Shown in pieces: positions 38,045 through 46,417 of a stretch of 64,000 nt of DNA. Made by a program: the position numbers and the translations under genes. Position 1 is the first letter of the stretch. Each line of letters begins with the position of its first letter. The notes under the pieces are model-generated. The model worked only from the letters and a program-made list of their open reading frames with translations. It was not told the origin of the DNA and searched no databases. The stretch spans positions 24,820 through 88,819 of the forward strand of contig NZ_FMYO01000010.1 of NCBI RefSeq assembly GCF_900096895.1, in the 5' to 3' direction. The DNA comes from Acinetobacter kookii (GTDB taxonomy: Bacteria; Pseudomonadota; Gammaproteobacteria; Pseudomonadales; Moraxellaceae).

Positions 38045-39250
38045 ATGAGCGAGGCTTATATCATCGATGCCATTCGCACACCACGCGGAAAAGGAAAAAA
38101 AGACGGTTCACTGCATCAAGTGAAACCGATTAGCCTGTTGACCACCTTGCTGAATGAACTGAAAGACCGTCATCAACTCGATACTTCCAAGGTGGATGAT
38201 ATTGTCCTGGGCTGTGTTACCCCGATTGGCGACCAGGGTGCCGACATTGCCAAAACTGCAGCCATTGCTGCCGGATGGGACAATGATGTGGCTGGAGTAC
38301 AGATCAACCGCTTCTGTGCGTCAGGCCTGGAAGCCGTGAACCTAGCTGCGCAAAAAGTCCGTTCGGGCTGGGAAGATATTGTGGTGGCAGGTGGGGTCGA
38401 ATCCATGTCGCGCGTGCCGATGGGTTCCGATGGCGGTCCCTGGGCACTCGACCCTGAAACCAATATGGCCTGTGACTTTATTCCGCAAGGCATTGGTGCC
38501 GACCTGATTGCCACCATTGATGGTTATACACGTTCGGATGTCGATGCCTTTGCTGCCGATTCACAAAAGAAAGCCGCTGCAGCTCAAGCCAACGGTTTTT
38601 TCAGCAAATCAGTGGTCCCAATAAAAGATAAAGCCGGTGTGGTGATTCTGGACCAAGACGAATTCATTAAACCGACCACCACAGCAGAAGGCCTAGGCAA
38701 ACTCAATCCAAGTTTTGCCATGATGGGACAGATGGGTTTCGATGCCATTGCCCTGCAAAAATATCCGGAAGTGGGTGCAGTCAATCATGTACACCATGCC
38801 GGAAATTCATCAGGCATTGTCGATGGTGCGGCTGTCGTGCTGGTGGCATCCGAAAAAGCCGTTCAGGAACAAGGCTTAAAACCACGCGCCAAAGTATTGT
38901 CTACTGCACTTGTAGGCACTGATCCGACCATCATGCTGACCGGTCCTGCCCCGGCTGCACGTAAGGCTTTGGAAAAAGCCGGTTTAAGCATTGATGATAT
39001 CGACCTGTTTGAAGTGAATGAAGCCTTTGCTGCCGTGGTGATGCGTTTCATTAATGAACTGAAGGTGGATCCGGCCAAAGTCAATGTCAACGGCGGTGCA
39101 ATTGCCATGGGACATCCACTGGGTGCAACCGGGGCCATGATTTTGGGCACACTACTGGATGAGCTGGAACGCCAAGGCAAGAAACGTGGTTTGGCAACGC
39201 TGTGTGTCGGTGGCGGTATGGGCATCGCAACCATTATTGAATTGGTATAA
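38045..39250 (+). CDS. Acetyl-CoA C-acyltransferase (3-ketoacyl-CoA thiolase)
   Basis: A 401-residue degradative thiolase. The nucleophile cysteine is C91 in [12 protein letters not shown]. The HxN motif lies in [11 protein letters not shown], and the second cysteine in [18 protein letters not shown] precedes the ATG. The FadB-like gene starts 11 bases after its stop, so both subunits of a beta-oxidation complex are co-expressed. It is distinct from the acetoacetyl-type thiolase at 27315. Together with the racemase-type gene upstream it fits chain-shortening of fatty or methyl-branched acids. Confidence 0.9.
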   Translation: MSEAYIIDAIRTPRGKGKKDGSLHQVKPISLLTTLLNELKDRHQLDTSKVDDIVLGCVTPIGDQGADIAKTAAIAAGWDNDVAGVQINRFCASGLEAVNLAAQKVRSGWEDIVVAGGVESMSRVPMGSDGGPWALDPETNMACDFIPQGIGADLIATIDGYTRSDVDAFAADSQKKAAAAQANGFFSKSVVPIKDKAGVVILDQDEFIKPTTTAEGLGKLNPSFAMMGQMGFDAIALQKYPEVGAVNHVHHAGNSSGIVDGAAVVLVASEKAVQEQGLKPRAKVLSTALVGTDPTIMLTGPAPAARKALEKAGLSIDDIDLFEVNEAFAAVVMRFINELKVDPAKVNVNGGAIAMGHPLGATGAMILGTLLDELERQGKKRGLATLCVGGGMGIATIIELV

Positions 39251-39261
39251 GGAGAACAAAA

Positions 39262-41394
39262 ATGAGCGCAATTCAATTTGAAAAAAATGCCGACAATATT
39301 GTGATTCTCACTTTAGATTCACCCCACCAGTCTGCCAATACCATGAATGCAGATTTCCGCAACGCCTTAACCGAAACGGTAGAAAAATTAAAAGCCGATG
39401 ACAACATTGCAGGCATCATTTTCCGCTCGAACAAAAAAACCTTCTTTGCCGGGGGCGACCTGGATGAGCTGATTCAGGCCACCCCTGAACATGCCGCAGA
39501 ATTTTTCAACATGATTGAAGACATGAAAGCCAAACTGCGTTATATCGAAACCCGTGGCATTCCGGTGGTTGCAGCGCTCAATGGCACGGCACTGGGTGGC
39601 GGTTGGGAACTGGCTTTGTGCTGTCATCATCGTATTGCCCTGAATGATGCCAAAGCCAAATTCGGTCTGCCTGAAGTGACGCTGGGTTTATTGCCTGGCG
39701 GTGGCGGTATTGTGCGGATGGTTCGTCTCTTGGGGCTACAAAATGCATTTCCTCTACTCATGGAAGGCAAGCAATTTGGTGTAGAAAAAGCCAGATCGTT
39801 AGGACTAATTCACGACACAGCCGGTTCTGAACAGGAGCTTTTAGAAAAAGCCATCGCCTGGGTCAAAGCCAATCCGAAGTCTATGCAACCATTTGATGTG
39901 AAGGGATATAAAATTCCGGGGGGAACCCCGTCCTCGCCTGCCGTGGCACAAATGCTGGCAATTGCTCCGGCCATGCTGCGTGACAAGACCAAGGGCTGCT
40001 ACCCAGCACCTGAAGCGATTATGGCGGCAGCGGTAGAAGGTGCTCAGGTCGATGTCGATACCGCGCTGACCATTGAATCACGTTACTTTACCTATCTCGC
40101 CACCGGTCAGATTTCCAAGAACATGATCGGCACTTTCTGGCATGGTTTGAATGCAATTAAATCCGGTGCCAGCCGTCCAAAAGACATTGCCAAATGGCAA
40201 GCCACTAAAGTCGGCATTTTAGGTGCCGGCATGATGGGTGCAGGCATTGCCTATGCTACAGCCTCTAAAGGCATTGCTGTAGTGCTGAAAGATGTGTCTA
40301 TTGAAGCGGCTGAAAAAGGCAAAGCCTATAGCCAGAAACTGCTGGATAAAAAAGTATCGCAAGGCCGTTTAAGCGTTGAGAGAAGAGATCAGGTTTTAGC
40401 CCTGATTCAGACAACCGCAGATGCTGCGGACTTGCAAGGTTGTGACCTGATCATTGAAGCGGTATTTGAAAATCCTGAACTGAAAGCCAAAGTGACGCAA
40501 GAAGCTGAAAACTATCTGGTCGATGCTGGTGTAATGGCATCCAATACCTCAACCTTGCCTATTACAGAACTGGCTCAGGCTTCTAAAAATGAGCAGAACT
40601 TTATTGGCCTGCATTTCTTTAGCCCGGTCGATAAAATGCAACTGGTTGAAATCATCAAGGGCAAAAATACATCCAATGAGACCTTGGCCAAAGCCTATGA
40701 CTTTGTACAGCAAATAGGTAAAACCCCGATTGTGGTCAATGACAGCCGCGGTTTCTTTACCAGCCGTGTATTTGGTACCTTTGTTCAGGAAGGTCTGCGC
40801 TTATTGGCTGAAGGTGTGCATCCGGCAAGAATTGAAATGGCTGCGCTGAAAGCGGGTATGCCTGTGGGTCCACTGGCCATTCAGGATGAAGTTTCTTTAA
40901 CCTTATCTGAACATGTCGCCAATGAAGCGCGGAAAGCATTACTGGCTAAAGGCAAAGACCTGCCGCGTTCAGGGGCAGATGATGTGATTCACAGCATGAT
41001 TCATGAGTTCGGCCGTAAAGGTAAAGCTGCCGGTGCAGGCTTCTATGACTATCCGGAAGGTGGCAAAAAACAGCTTTGGGATGGCCTGAAAAAATGGCAG
41101 CAAGACACCGATATTTCTGAACAGGAAATGATTGACCGCTTTCTGTTTGTGCAGTCGCTGGATACTTTGCGCTGCCTGGAAGAAGGTGTACTGGAATCGA
41201 CAGTTGATGGCAATGTCGGCTCTATTTTCGGAATTGGTTTTGCCCCATGGACCGGAGGTGCATTGCAATATCTGAATCAATACGGCCTGGAAAAAGCCTT
41301 GATTCGTGCCAACACCTTGCAAGCAAAATACGGCGACCGCTTTAAAGCGCCGCAATTGCTCAAAGACAAGATTGCCCAAGGCGAAAAAATTTAA
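39262..41394 (+). CDS. Bifunctional enoyl-CoA hydratase/3-hydroxyacyl-CoA dehydrogenase (FadB/FadJ-like)
   Basis: A 710-residue fusion. The N-terminal crotonase domain has the oxyanion-hole loop AALNGTALGGGWELALCCHHRIA and the catalytic region FGLPEVTLGLLPGGGG. An NAD-binding dehydrogenase domain follows with GAGMMGAGIAYATASKG (about residue 317) and FFSPVDKMQLVEIIKGKNTS, then two C-terminal 3HCDH domains. GGAGAACAAAA precedes the ATG. It forms the hydratase and dehydrogenase steps of beta-oxidation, feeding the thiolase coded 11 bases upstream. Length is usual. The gene order thiolase-then-FadB is the reverse of E. coli fadBA. Confidence 0.9.
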   Translation: MSAIQFEKNADNIVILTLDSPHQSANTMNADFRNALTETVEKLKADDNIAGIIFRSNKKTFFAGGDLDELIQATPEHAAEFFNMIEDMKAKLRYIETRGIPVVAALNGTALGGGWELALCCHHRIALNDAKAKFGLPEVTLGLLPGGGGIVRMVRLLGLQNAFPLLMEGKQFGVEKARSLGLIHDTAGSEQELLEKAIAWVKANPKSMQPFDVKGYKIPGGTPSSPAVAQMLAIAPAMLRDKTKGCYPAPEAIMAAAVEGAQVDVDTALTIESRYFTYLATGQISKNMIGTFWHGLNAIKSGASRPKDIAKWQATKVGILGAGMMGAGIAYATASKGIAVVLKDVSIEAAEKGKAYSQKLLDKKVSQGRLSVERRDQVLALIQTTADAADLQGCDLIIEAVFENPELKAKVTQEAENYLVDAGVMASNTSTLPITELAQASKNEQNFIGLHFFSPVDKMQLVEIIKGKNTSNETLAKAYDFVQQIGKTPIVVNDSRGFFTSRVFGTFVQEGLRLLAEGVHPARIEMAALKAGMPVGPLAIQDEVSLTLSEHVANEARKALLAKGKDLPRSGADDVIHSMIHEFGRKGKAAGAGFYDYPEGGKKQLWDGLKKWQQDTDISEQEMIDRFLFVQSLDTLRCLEEGVLESTVDGNVGSIFGIGFAPWTGGALQYLNQYGLEKALIRANTLQAKYGDRFKAPQLLKDKIAQGEKI

Positions 41395-41559
41395 ACTTCA
41401 TCCTATAAAAAGAGAGGCGAAATGCCAGTGTTGTCCCATAATTGGATTTTATTTCAGCACCGAATAAATATGATGACATTTTATATTTAAATATTTGATA
41501 TTTATTTATATTTAATTTTTCATAGCCTTGTCTTTTCTTTAAGAGTTTAAGTCACTTTG

Positions 41560-41740
41560 TGTAGGCTGGACCCTACTTTTGAAAGACCAAAAGTAGGCAA
41601 AAATCTTTATTCCCCATACACGACGTCCTGTCGTGATGGGGAATGTGTGGCATCCTTGCCACACTCACAAATCTAACACCTGGAATTCAACTGTGAGACA
41701 GCAGTGAGCCCAATGCTTCTCTTTTTTACCCTTGGGCATG
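41560..41740. repeat. Untranslated element with four consecutive stem-loops
   Basis: Four stems in about 170 bases. CCTACTTTT pairs with AAAAGTAGG (41572-41597). CCCCAT.CACGAC pairs imperfectly with GTCGTG.TGGGG (41612-41641). GTGTGGCA pairs with TGCCACAC (41645-41664). GCCCAA pairs with TTGGGC (41708-41737). It fills the gap between the beta-oxidation operon and a small membrane-protein gene. No long reading frame spans it. From memory, similar hairpin blocks recur in Acinetobacter genomes, which suggests an interspersed repeat; this is not verified. The whole gap 41395-41844 has no gene; the rest of it is A/T-rich. Confidence 0.55.
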
Positions 41741-41844
41741 CGGATTGTTTGAACCAAAGAATCTCATCTGCTTTCGCAGGGCTTTTATGTTATAAAGTTA
41801 CATAAGTTTTAAATTTTTTTATTTATCTGGTGGGTAGACCTCTT

Positions 41845-42117
41845 ATGACAAACAACTCTTCTCCTGAAAAATCACCGTGGGGTTGGAAAGCCGTTATTAT
41901 TGTTTGTATTTTAGGTGCTTTATTTATGGGCATCTTTTATCTGGCCGTGAGCAACGAACCAGACTATATGCCGAGTCAAAAACGTAATCAAACGCATACT
42001 GCACACCAGCAGCAGTCTTCGGCTGCCGAACCTACTGCCGCTGAAATGAATATGACTGAAGAAGAACATGCACATATGACAGACCATGCCGAAGCATCAA
42101 GTGCACACAGTCACTAA
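41845..42117 (+). CDS. Small single-span membrane protein with His-rich tail
   Basis: A 90-residue protein beginning MTNNSSPEKSPWGWK. One membrane helix (AVIIVCILGALFMGIFYLAVS, about residues 16-36) is followed by a periplasmic or cytoplasmic tail with SNEPDYMPSQ, a Gln-rich stretch and a His/Glu/Met-rich end (MNMTEEEHAHMTDHAEASSAHSH). The His and Met content could bind copper or other metal, but this is inference. The ATG at 41845 is chosen over a GTG at 41830. It resembles a small protein I associate with Acinetobacter genomes, and its function is unknown. Confidence 0.65.
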   Translation: MTNNSSPEKSPWGWKAVIIVCILGALFMGIFYLAVSNEPDYMPSQKRNQTHTAHQQQSSAAEPTAAEMNMTEEEHAHMTDHAEASSAHSH

Positions 42118-42136
42118 AGCATTATCGGCGTATCAA

Positions 42137-42163
42137 AGCGGGCTTTATCACCCGCTTTTTTAA
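42137..42163. terminator. Bidirectional terminator, small membrane protein and azoR
   Basis: GCGGG pairs with CCCGC around an eight-base loop, followed by T6. The gap is between converging genes. Confidence 0.7.
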
Positions 42164-42170
42164 TGTCATT

Positions 42171-42800
42171 TCAAATTGATGCGTTTTGTACACTTTTTTG
42201 AGCCTTTAAATAATGGTTAATTTGCACCAAGGCGGACTGCACTGCTTTGGCTTTACCCTGCGGCTGCAGATCGGTACCTTCTGCATAAATAAAATCGACA
42301 TCCTCAATACCGACCAGCCCCAATACAGCAGTCAAATAAGGTGTGACGGCATCGGTTGTCAAACCTTGATGAATACCGCCTCTTGAACTGAAAACAGCCG
42401 CTTTAACCCCTTGAATTAATCCCACAGGTGCTGTTTCAGTATATTGAAAAGTGACACGTGCCCGTGCAATCAAATCAAACCAGTTTTTCAACTGAGTCGG
42501 CACATTCAAGTTATACATCGGCACCGCAATCAGCAATAAATCACAGTGCTGAAGTTCCTGAATAAATTGATCCGACAAGGCAACGGCGCGCTTAATCTCA
42601 GGTTTTTCATTCACCTCGCCTCGCAGGGCCTGAAACAGTTCCAAGTCCAATACCGGCAAATGCATCGCAGCCAAGTCATGTTCAATGACCTGATCTTCAA
42701 AACCCTGCTGCTGACGCGTCTGTAAATAGGCATCTATCAGCTGATTGCTCATGGATTGACTCTGCATAAAACTGGATTTAAGCACCAAAATTTGACTCAT
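42171..42800 (-). CDS. azoR: FMN-dependent NADH-azoreductase (AzoR-like)
   Basis: A 209-residue flavodoxin-fold quinone/azo reductase. ILVLKSSFMQSQSMSNQLIDAYL is the FMN-phosphate loop; PMYNLNVPTQLKNWFD and SSRGGIHQG are the conserved AzoR flavin-binding motifs. It reduces quinones and azo dyes with NADH and protects against thiol-reactive quinones. The ATG at 42800 matches the family N-terminus; earlier starts add an unlikely leader. It diverges from a LysR gene at 42901, the usual regulator-target arrangement. Confidence 0.9.
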   Translation of the reverse strand: MSQILVLKSSFMQSQSMSNQLIDAYLQTRQQQGFEDQVIEHDLAAMHLPVLDLELFQALRGEVNEKPEIKRAVALSDQFIQELQHCDLLLIAVPMYNLNVPTQLKNWFDLIARARVTFQYTETAPVGLIQGVKAAVFSSRGGIHQGLTTDAVTPYLTAVLGLVGIEDVDFIYAEGTDLQPQGKAKAVQSALVQINHYLKAQKSVQNASI

Positions 42801-42838
42801 GATCTGGCTCACTCTGTTCATTGAGCACAAGATTAGCA

Positions 42839-42856
42839 TTGCCAAATTAGATGCAA
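42839..42856. promoter_or_regulatory. Possible LysR-type site between azoR and lysR
   Basis: TTGC and GCAA flank a ten-base A/T-rich centre in the 100-base divergent gap. The dyad is short, so it is only a candidate operator for the neighbouring LysR protein. Confidence 0.2.
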
Positions 42857-42900
42857 AAGCGATAATAAATCATCACATTGATTCCATACTGGAAACAAAA

Positions 42901-43812
42901 ATGCGCCTTACGGATCTGAAAAGCCTGAATGCCTTTATGACTGTGGTTGAATTAGGCAGTTTTACTCAAGCGGCTGAAAAATTGCATCTCACCCGTTCTG
43001 CCGTCAGTAAAATGGTCGCCAAGCTGGAACAGCAAATGGGCGCTGTGCTGCTGACCCGCAATACCCGCCATGTGACCTTGACCGACGAAGGTGCAGTATT
43101 TTATGAATACAGCCAGCGTGCTGTACAGGAACTGCTGACCGCCGAAAATCTGCTGGACAGCAGCAGTCAACATATTCGAGGCTCATTACGCCTGTCCATG
43201 CCTGTTTTATTCGGTCAAAAATTTATTGTGCCGATACTGAAAACCTTGTCCGAACAACATCCTGAATTAAATATAGAACTGTCTTTTAATGATCGGCGGG
43301 TCGATTTAATTGAAGATAATTTTGATCTTGCTATTCGAATTGGCCATCTGGAAGACAGCAGTCAGCTGATTGCAAAAAAGATTGGCCAACATGCAATGTG
43401 GCTTTGCGCCACACCACATTATTTAGAACAGCATGGCACCCCGTCATCGCTCACGGACTTAGAACAGCAACATCTGATTCGCTATGCGAAATCAGGTCAA
43501 ATGCAAGCTTGGCAATTTAAAGACCCAAATCTGAAAACCATAAAATACAGGCCAAATGGCAACATCCAGATGGACGATATGCAGGCTATTTTAGACTACA
43601 CTTTAATGGGTGGTGGAATTAGCTGGCTTCCATCGTGGCTGATTCAGCCTTATCTGCAATCAGGGCGATTGAAGCACTTGCTTGCAGATCATTCAAGTAA
43701 CGACTATCCCATTCAAATTGTTTGGAAACAATCACATTTTTTGCCATTACGCATCCGTATCACCATTGATCTGATCGCTCAATCACTACAGCAGCATCTG
43801 ACTGATGCTTAA
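42901..43812 (+). CDS. LysR-family transcriptional regulator
   Basis: A 303-residue LysR protein. The winged helix-turn-helix occupies residues 1-60 (LNAFMTVVELGSFTQAAEKLHLTRSAVSKMVAKLEQQMG). The effector domain follows, with FDLAIRIGHLEDSSQLIAKKIG and a typical ending LRIRITIDLIAQSL. It belongs to the CrgA/DhgR-like group. Divergent placement from azoR suggests it controls that gene in response to quinones or related electrophiles. The ATG at 42901 gives the normal MRLTDLKSLNAF start. It converges on the GNAT gene with an 18-base gap. Confidence 0.9.
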   Translation: MRLTDLKSLNAFMTVVELGSFTQAAEKLHLTRSAVSKMVAKLEQQMGAVLLTRNTRHVTLTDEGAVFYEYSQRAVQELLTAENLLDSSSQHIRGSLRLSMPVLFGQKFIVPILKTLSEQHPELNIELSFNDRRVDLIEDNFDLAIRIGHLEDSSQLIAKKIGQHAMWLCATPHYLEQHGTPSSLTDLEQQHLIRYAKSGQMQAWQFKDPNLKTIKYRPNGNIQMDDMQAILDYTLMGGGISWLPSWLIQPYLQSGRLKHLLADHSSNDYPIQIVWKQSHFLPLRIRITIDLIAQSLQQHLTDA

Positions 43813-43830
43813 CCACTGTGATAAAGATGA

Positions 43831-44253
43831 TTAAAGTTTCAAATACATATCAATATGCGCAATGCCGCAGTCCAGATATTCATCGCCCTGCACCTGAAAA
43901 CCAAGACCTGCATAAAACTGAATGGCATGTACTTGAGAAGAGAGTTTCAGAAATTTGCGCTGCTCATGTTTGGCTTGCTGAATCATCTCCAACATCAACA
44001 GCTTGCCAATGCCCTGTCCACGATAAGCCTTTAAAACGGCAACCCGGCCAATGCTGTGATTTTGCAGCAGGCGCGCTGTGGCAATAGGCTGTGCCTGATC
44101 ATAAACCACAAAATGCAATGCGACGGCATCTTGCGCATCCCATTCTTCTTCAACAGGAATGTGTTGCTCCTGAATAAAGACCTGCTCACGAATCAGTTTG
44201 GCATCGTTTTGCAATTCATCCCAACTGCCTGAACGTATTTTCAATTCTGTCAT
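43831..44253 (-). CDS. GNAT-family N-acetyltransferase
   Basis: A 140-residue single-domain acetyltransferase. The acetyl-CoA pyrophosphate loop is RVAVLKAYRGQGIGKLLM. The N-terminal strand IREQVFIQEQHIPVEEEWD resembles the ElaA/YjcF-like subgroup, and the C-terminal IQFYAGLGFQVQGDEYLD is conserved in it. Acceptor unknown. It is a single gene with a small gap from the next minus-strand gene. Confidence 0.85.
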   Translation of the reverse strand: MTELKIRSGSWDELQNDAKLIREQVFIQEQHIPVEEEWDAQDAVALHFVVYDQAQPIATARLLQNHSIGRVAVLKAYRGQGIGKLLMLEMIQQAKHEQRKFLKLSSQVHAIQFYAGLGFQVQGDEYLDCGIAHIDMYLKL

Positions 44254-44305
44254 TGAAACATCATCTTCCTAAAAAGCAGTTTAACATTGCTTTATCCATT
44301 TTAAA

Positions 44306-45529
44306 TTAACACTTGCAGCCAATATCCTGCTGATCCCACTGATCATTTAGCAACAATTCCAGAGAATGCTTTTGAATGCCATACATCTGTTTTAAGGCCT
44401 GAATCTGGTCCAAAACCTGTGGGTCAGGCTCACGATAATCTTTGCGTTTGGTGGCCAGAATCATCTTGTTTTTACTGGTATGTTCCAGCGCCACAAACTC
44501 AAACACCTTGGTTTCATAGCCATAGGCTTTGAGCAATAAAGCGCGAATGGTATCGGTCAGCATTTCAGCCTGCTGTCCGGCATGAATGCCAAATTGCAAC
44601 ATCGGTTTCAGCACTTCAGGGCTTTTTAGCTGTGGACGCAATTCTTTATGACAGCACGGCGCGCACATGATCATTTGTGCATTTAAGCGAATCCCGGTAT
44701 GAATGGCAAAGTCGGTTGCCACATCACAAGCATGCAGCGCAATCATGACATCGAGATGTTCCGGCTGATAGGTACGGACATCGCCCTGGAAAAAATCCAG
44801 TTGCTGAAAATCGGAACGCTGCGCAACGTCCTGACAAAACTCCACCATTTTCGGATTCAGCTCGACCCCGGTGACAAAAGGCGTCTGCCCGTGTTTGGCC
44901 AGATAATCATATAAGGCAAAAGTCAGATAGCCTTTGCCTGAACCAAAATCCACCACACGCAGTGCATGATCGTGTTGCTGAATTTGATCCAGAGCACCTG
45001 AGAAAATTTCGACAAATTTATTAATCTGCTTCCATTTTCGTGCCATGCTCGGAATAATCTGCGCGTTATGGTCGGTAATGCCGAGCGGTTGTAAAAAATA
45101 GCTGTCCTGATCGACATAGCGATGCTTGGCACGGTCATGGCCTTGCTGGGTCTCAGCAGGATTCACTGGTGTACCGGCCTTTTTACTGCTGCTCAGCATG
45201 GCTTTTTTCTTGTTCTTTTTCAGTTGCAGTTCTTCGCCCGCAGTAAACAGATTGGCCTGTTTAGATTGCGCCAACAATGACTGCACCACGGGCACCGCTT
45301 CTGCCAAAGGATAATTTTTAGTGACATCCTGAGTCTTGTAACGGTACAGACAACTGAGCACTGGCTGGTTTTGCAGTGAAATGACTCGCAAGGTCATTTT
45401 CTCCAAATGCTCCAGCTCACCTTTATACTGGCTAATAATCATTCGATCAAAACTATGTGTTTCAATGGCTTGCTGAAAAGCGTCTAAGAATTTTTGTTCC
45501 TGAATAAAAGGAGAAGCCGGTTGAGACAT
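44306..45529 (-). CDS. SAM-dependent methyltransferase (Methyltransf_32-like)
   Basis: A 407-residue protein. The N-terminal part (about 1-140) has a basic linker with LKKNKKKAMLSSSKKAG. The C-terminal part has the SAM motif RVVDFGSGKGYLTFALYDYL, ELNPKMVEFC and the cysteine-containing loop CAPCCHKEL, which match the Methyltransf_32 group often taken to act on RNA. LHACDVATD is also characteristic. Start uncertain: the ATG at 45529 has GAG eight bases upstream; codons at 45535 and 45538 are alternatives. The substrate is not known, and the lysine-rich linker favours nucleic acid. Confidence 0.78.
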   Translation of the reverse strand: MSQPASPFIQEQKFLDAFQQAIETHSFDRMIISQYKGELEHLEKMTLRVISLQNQPVLSCLYRYKTQDVTKNYPLAEAVPVVQSLLAQSKQANLFTAGEELQLKKNKKKAMLSSSKKAGTPVNPAETQQGHDRAKHRYVDQDSYFLQPLGITDHNAQIIPSMARKWKQINKFVEIFSGALDQIQQHDHALRVVDFGSGKGYLTFALYDYLAKHGQTPFVTGVELNPKMVEFCQDVAQRSDFQQLDFFQGDVRTYQPEHLDVMIALHACDVATDFAIHTGIRLNAQMIMCAPCCHKELRPQLKSPEVLKPMLQFGIHAGQQAEMLTDTIRALLLKAYGYETKVFEFVALEHTSKNKMILATKRKDYREPDPQVLDQIQALKQMYGIQKHSLELLLNDQWDQQDIGCKC

Positions 45530-45632
45530 ATACATCACTCGAATAAATTAAGCCATCAGTTTAAAACTTCTTACTTTAAAGGTAAAACTGCATTACTATA
45601 CAAGTGTATTTTTTAATTATAGAAAATAAATA

Positions 45633-46274
45633 ATGACAACTTCCCAGCTGCAGGCTTACGATCCCCATGAAGAAAAAATCAATGCGATCAGTCATGCTTT
45701 TGGCGCACTCCTAGCGCTTATCGCCAGTATTTTTATGCTGATCAAAGGCAGTGATTTACCGCTCGGACAATTTATTGGACTGTGTGTGTATGCACTCAGC
45801 ATGATTTTACTGTTTTCTGCATCTAGCCTGTACCATTATGCCGAATCGCCACAACGTCGTGGCTGGTACAAAAAACTGGACCATACTGCCATTTATTACC
45901 TGATTGCGGGAACCTATACCCCGTTCCTGTCCATTGCCATTCCTACAGCCAAGGCACAATATTTATTAATCGCCCTTTGGTTGATTGCCGCCATTGGCAC
46001 ACTATTCAAATTGGTTCTCATTCATCGTTTCCAGAAAATTTCACTCATCGCCTATTTGGTCATGGGGTGGCTGGCTTTACTGGTTATGGATGATATGCAA
46101 CACTTTTTAAGTACCCCAGCATTAACCTATCTGATCGTTGGCGGGCTTGCTTACACCGTGGGTGCATTGTTTTATGCGCTAAAAAAGGTAAGATACACGC
46201 ACGCTATCTGGCATATTTTTGTATTGATCGGTGCAGGATCACATTTTCTGTCTATCTATCTTTACGTGATTTAA
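45633..46274 (+). CDS. Hemolysin III-family membrane protein (PAQR/YqfA type)
   Basis: A 213-residue protein with seven hydrophobic segments. Signature residues of the family are EEKINAISHAFGA (the conserved Glu and His), LYHYAESPQRRGWYKKLDHTAIYYLIAGTYTPF, and the C-terminal YTHAIWHIFVLIGAGSHF. These His, Asp and Ser residues would coordinate zinc as in adiponectin receptors, so a lipid hydrolase role is plausible. The hemolysin name is historical. No neighbour gives a pathway. Confidence 0.88.
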   Translation: MTTSQLQAYDPHEEKINAISHAFGALLALIASIFMLIKGSDLPLGQFIGLCVYALSMILLFSASSLYHYAESPQRRGWYKKLDHTAIYYLIAGTYTPFLSIAIPTAKAQYLLIALWLIAAIGTLFKLVLIHRFQKISLIAYLVMGWLALLVMDDMQHFLSTPALTYLIVGGLAYTVGALFYALKKVRYTHAIWHIFVLIGAGSHFLSIYLYVI

Positions 46275-46417
46275 TCCTCTCATTCTTCATTTCAGTGACC
46301 CTGAGCGAGTTGAGTAGAGAAGATTCTTCGTTGTTTTTTTAAAAAATTACGCCTTTTTTAAAAAGATTACGCTTTTAAAATTAAGTTTTTTTATTTTTAG
46401 TAAGTGTAAGGTCATCC

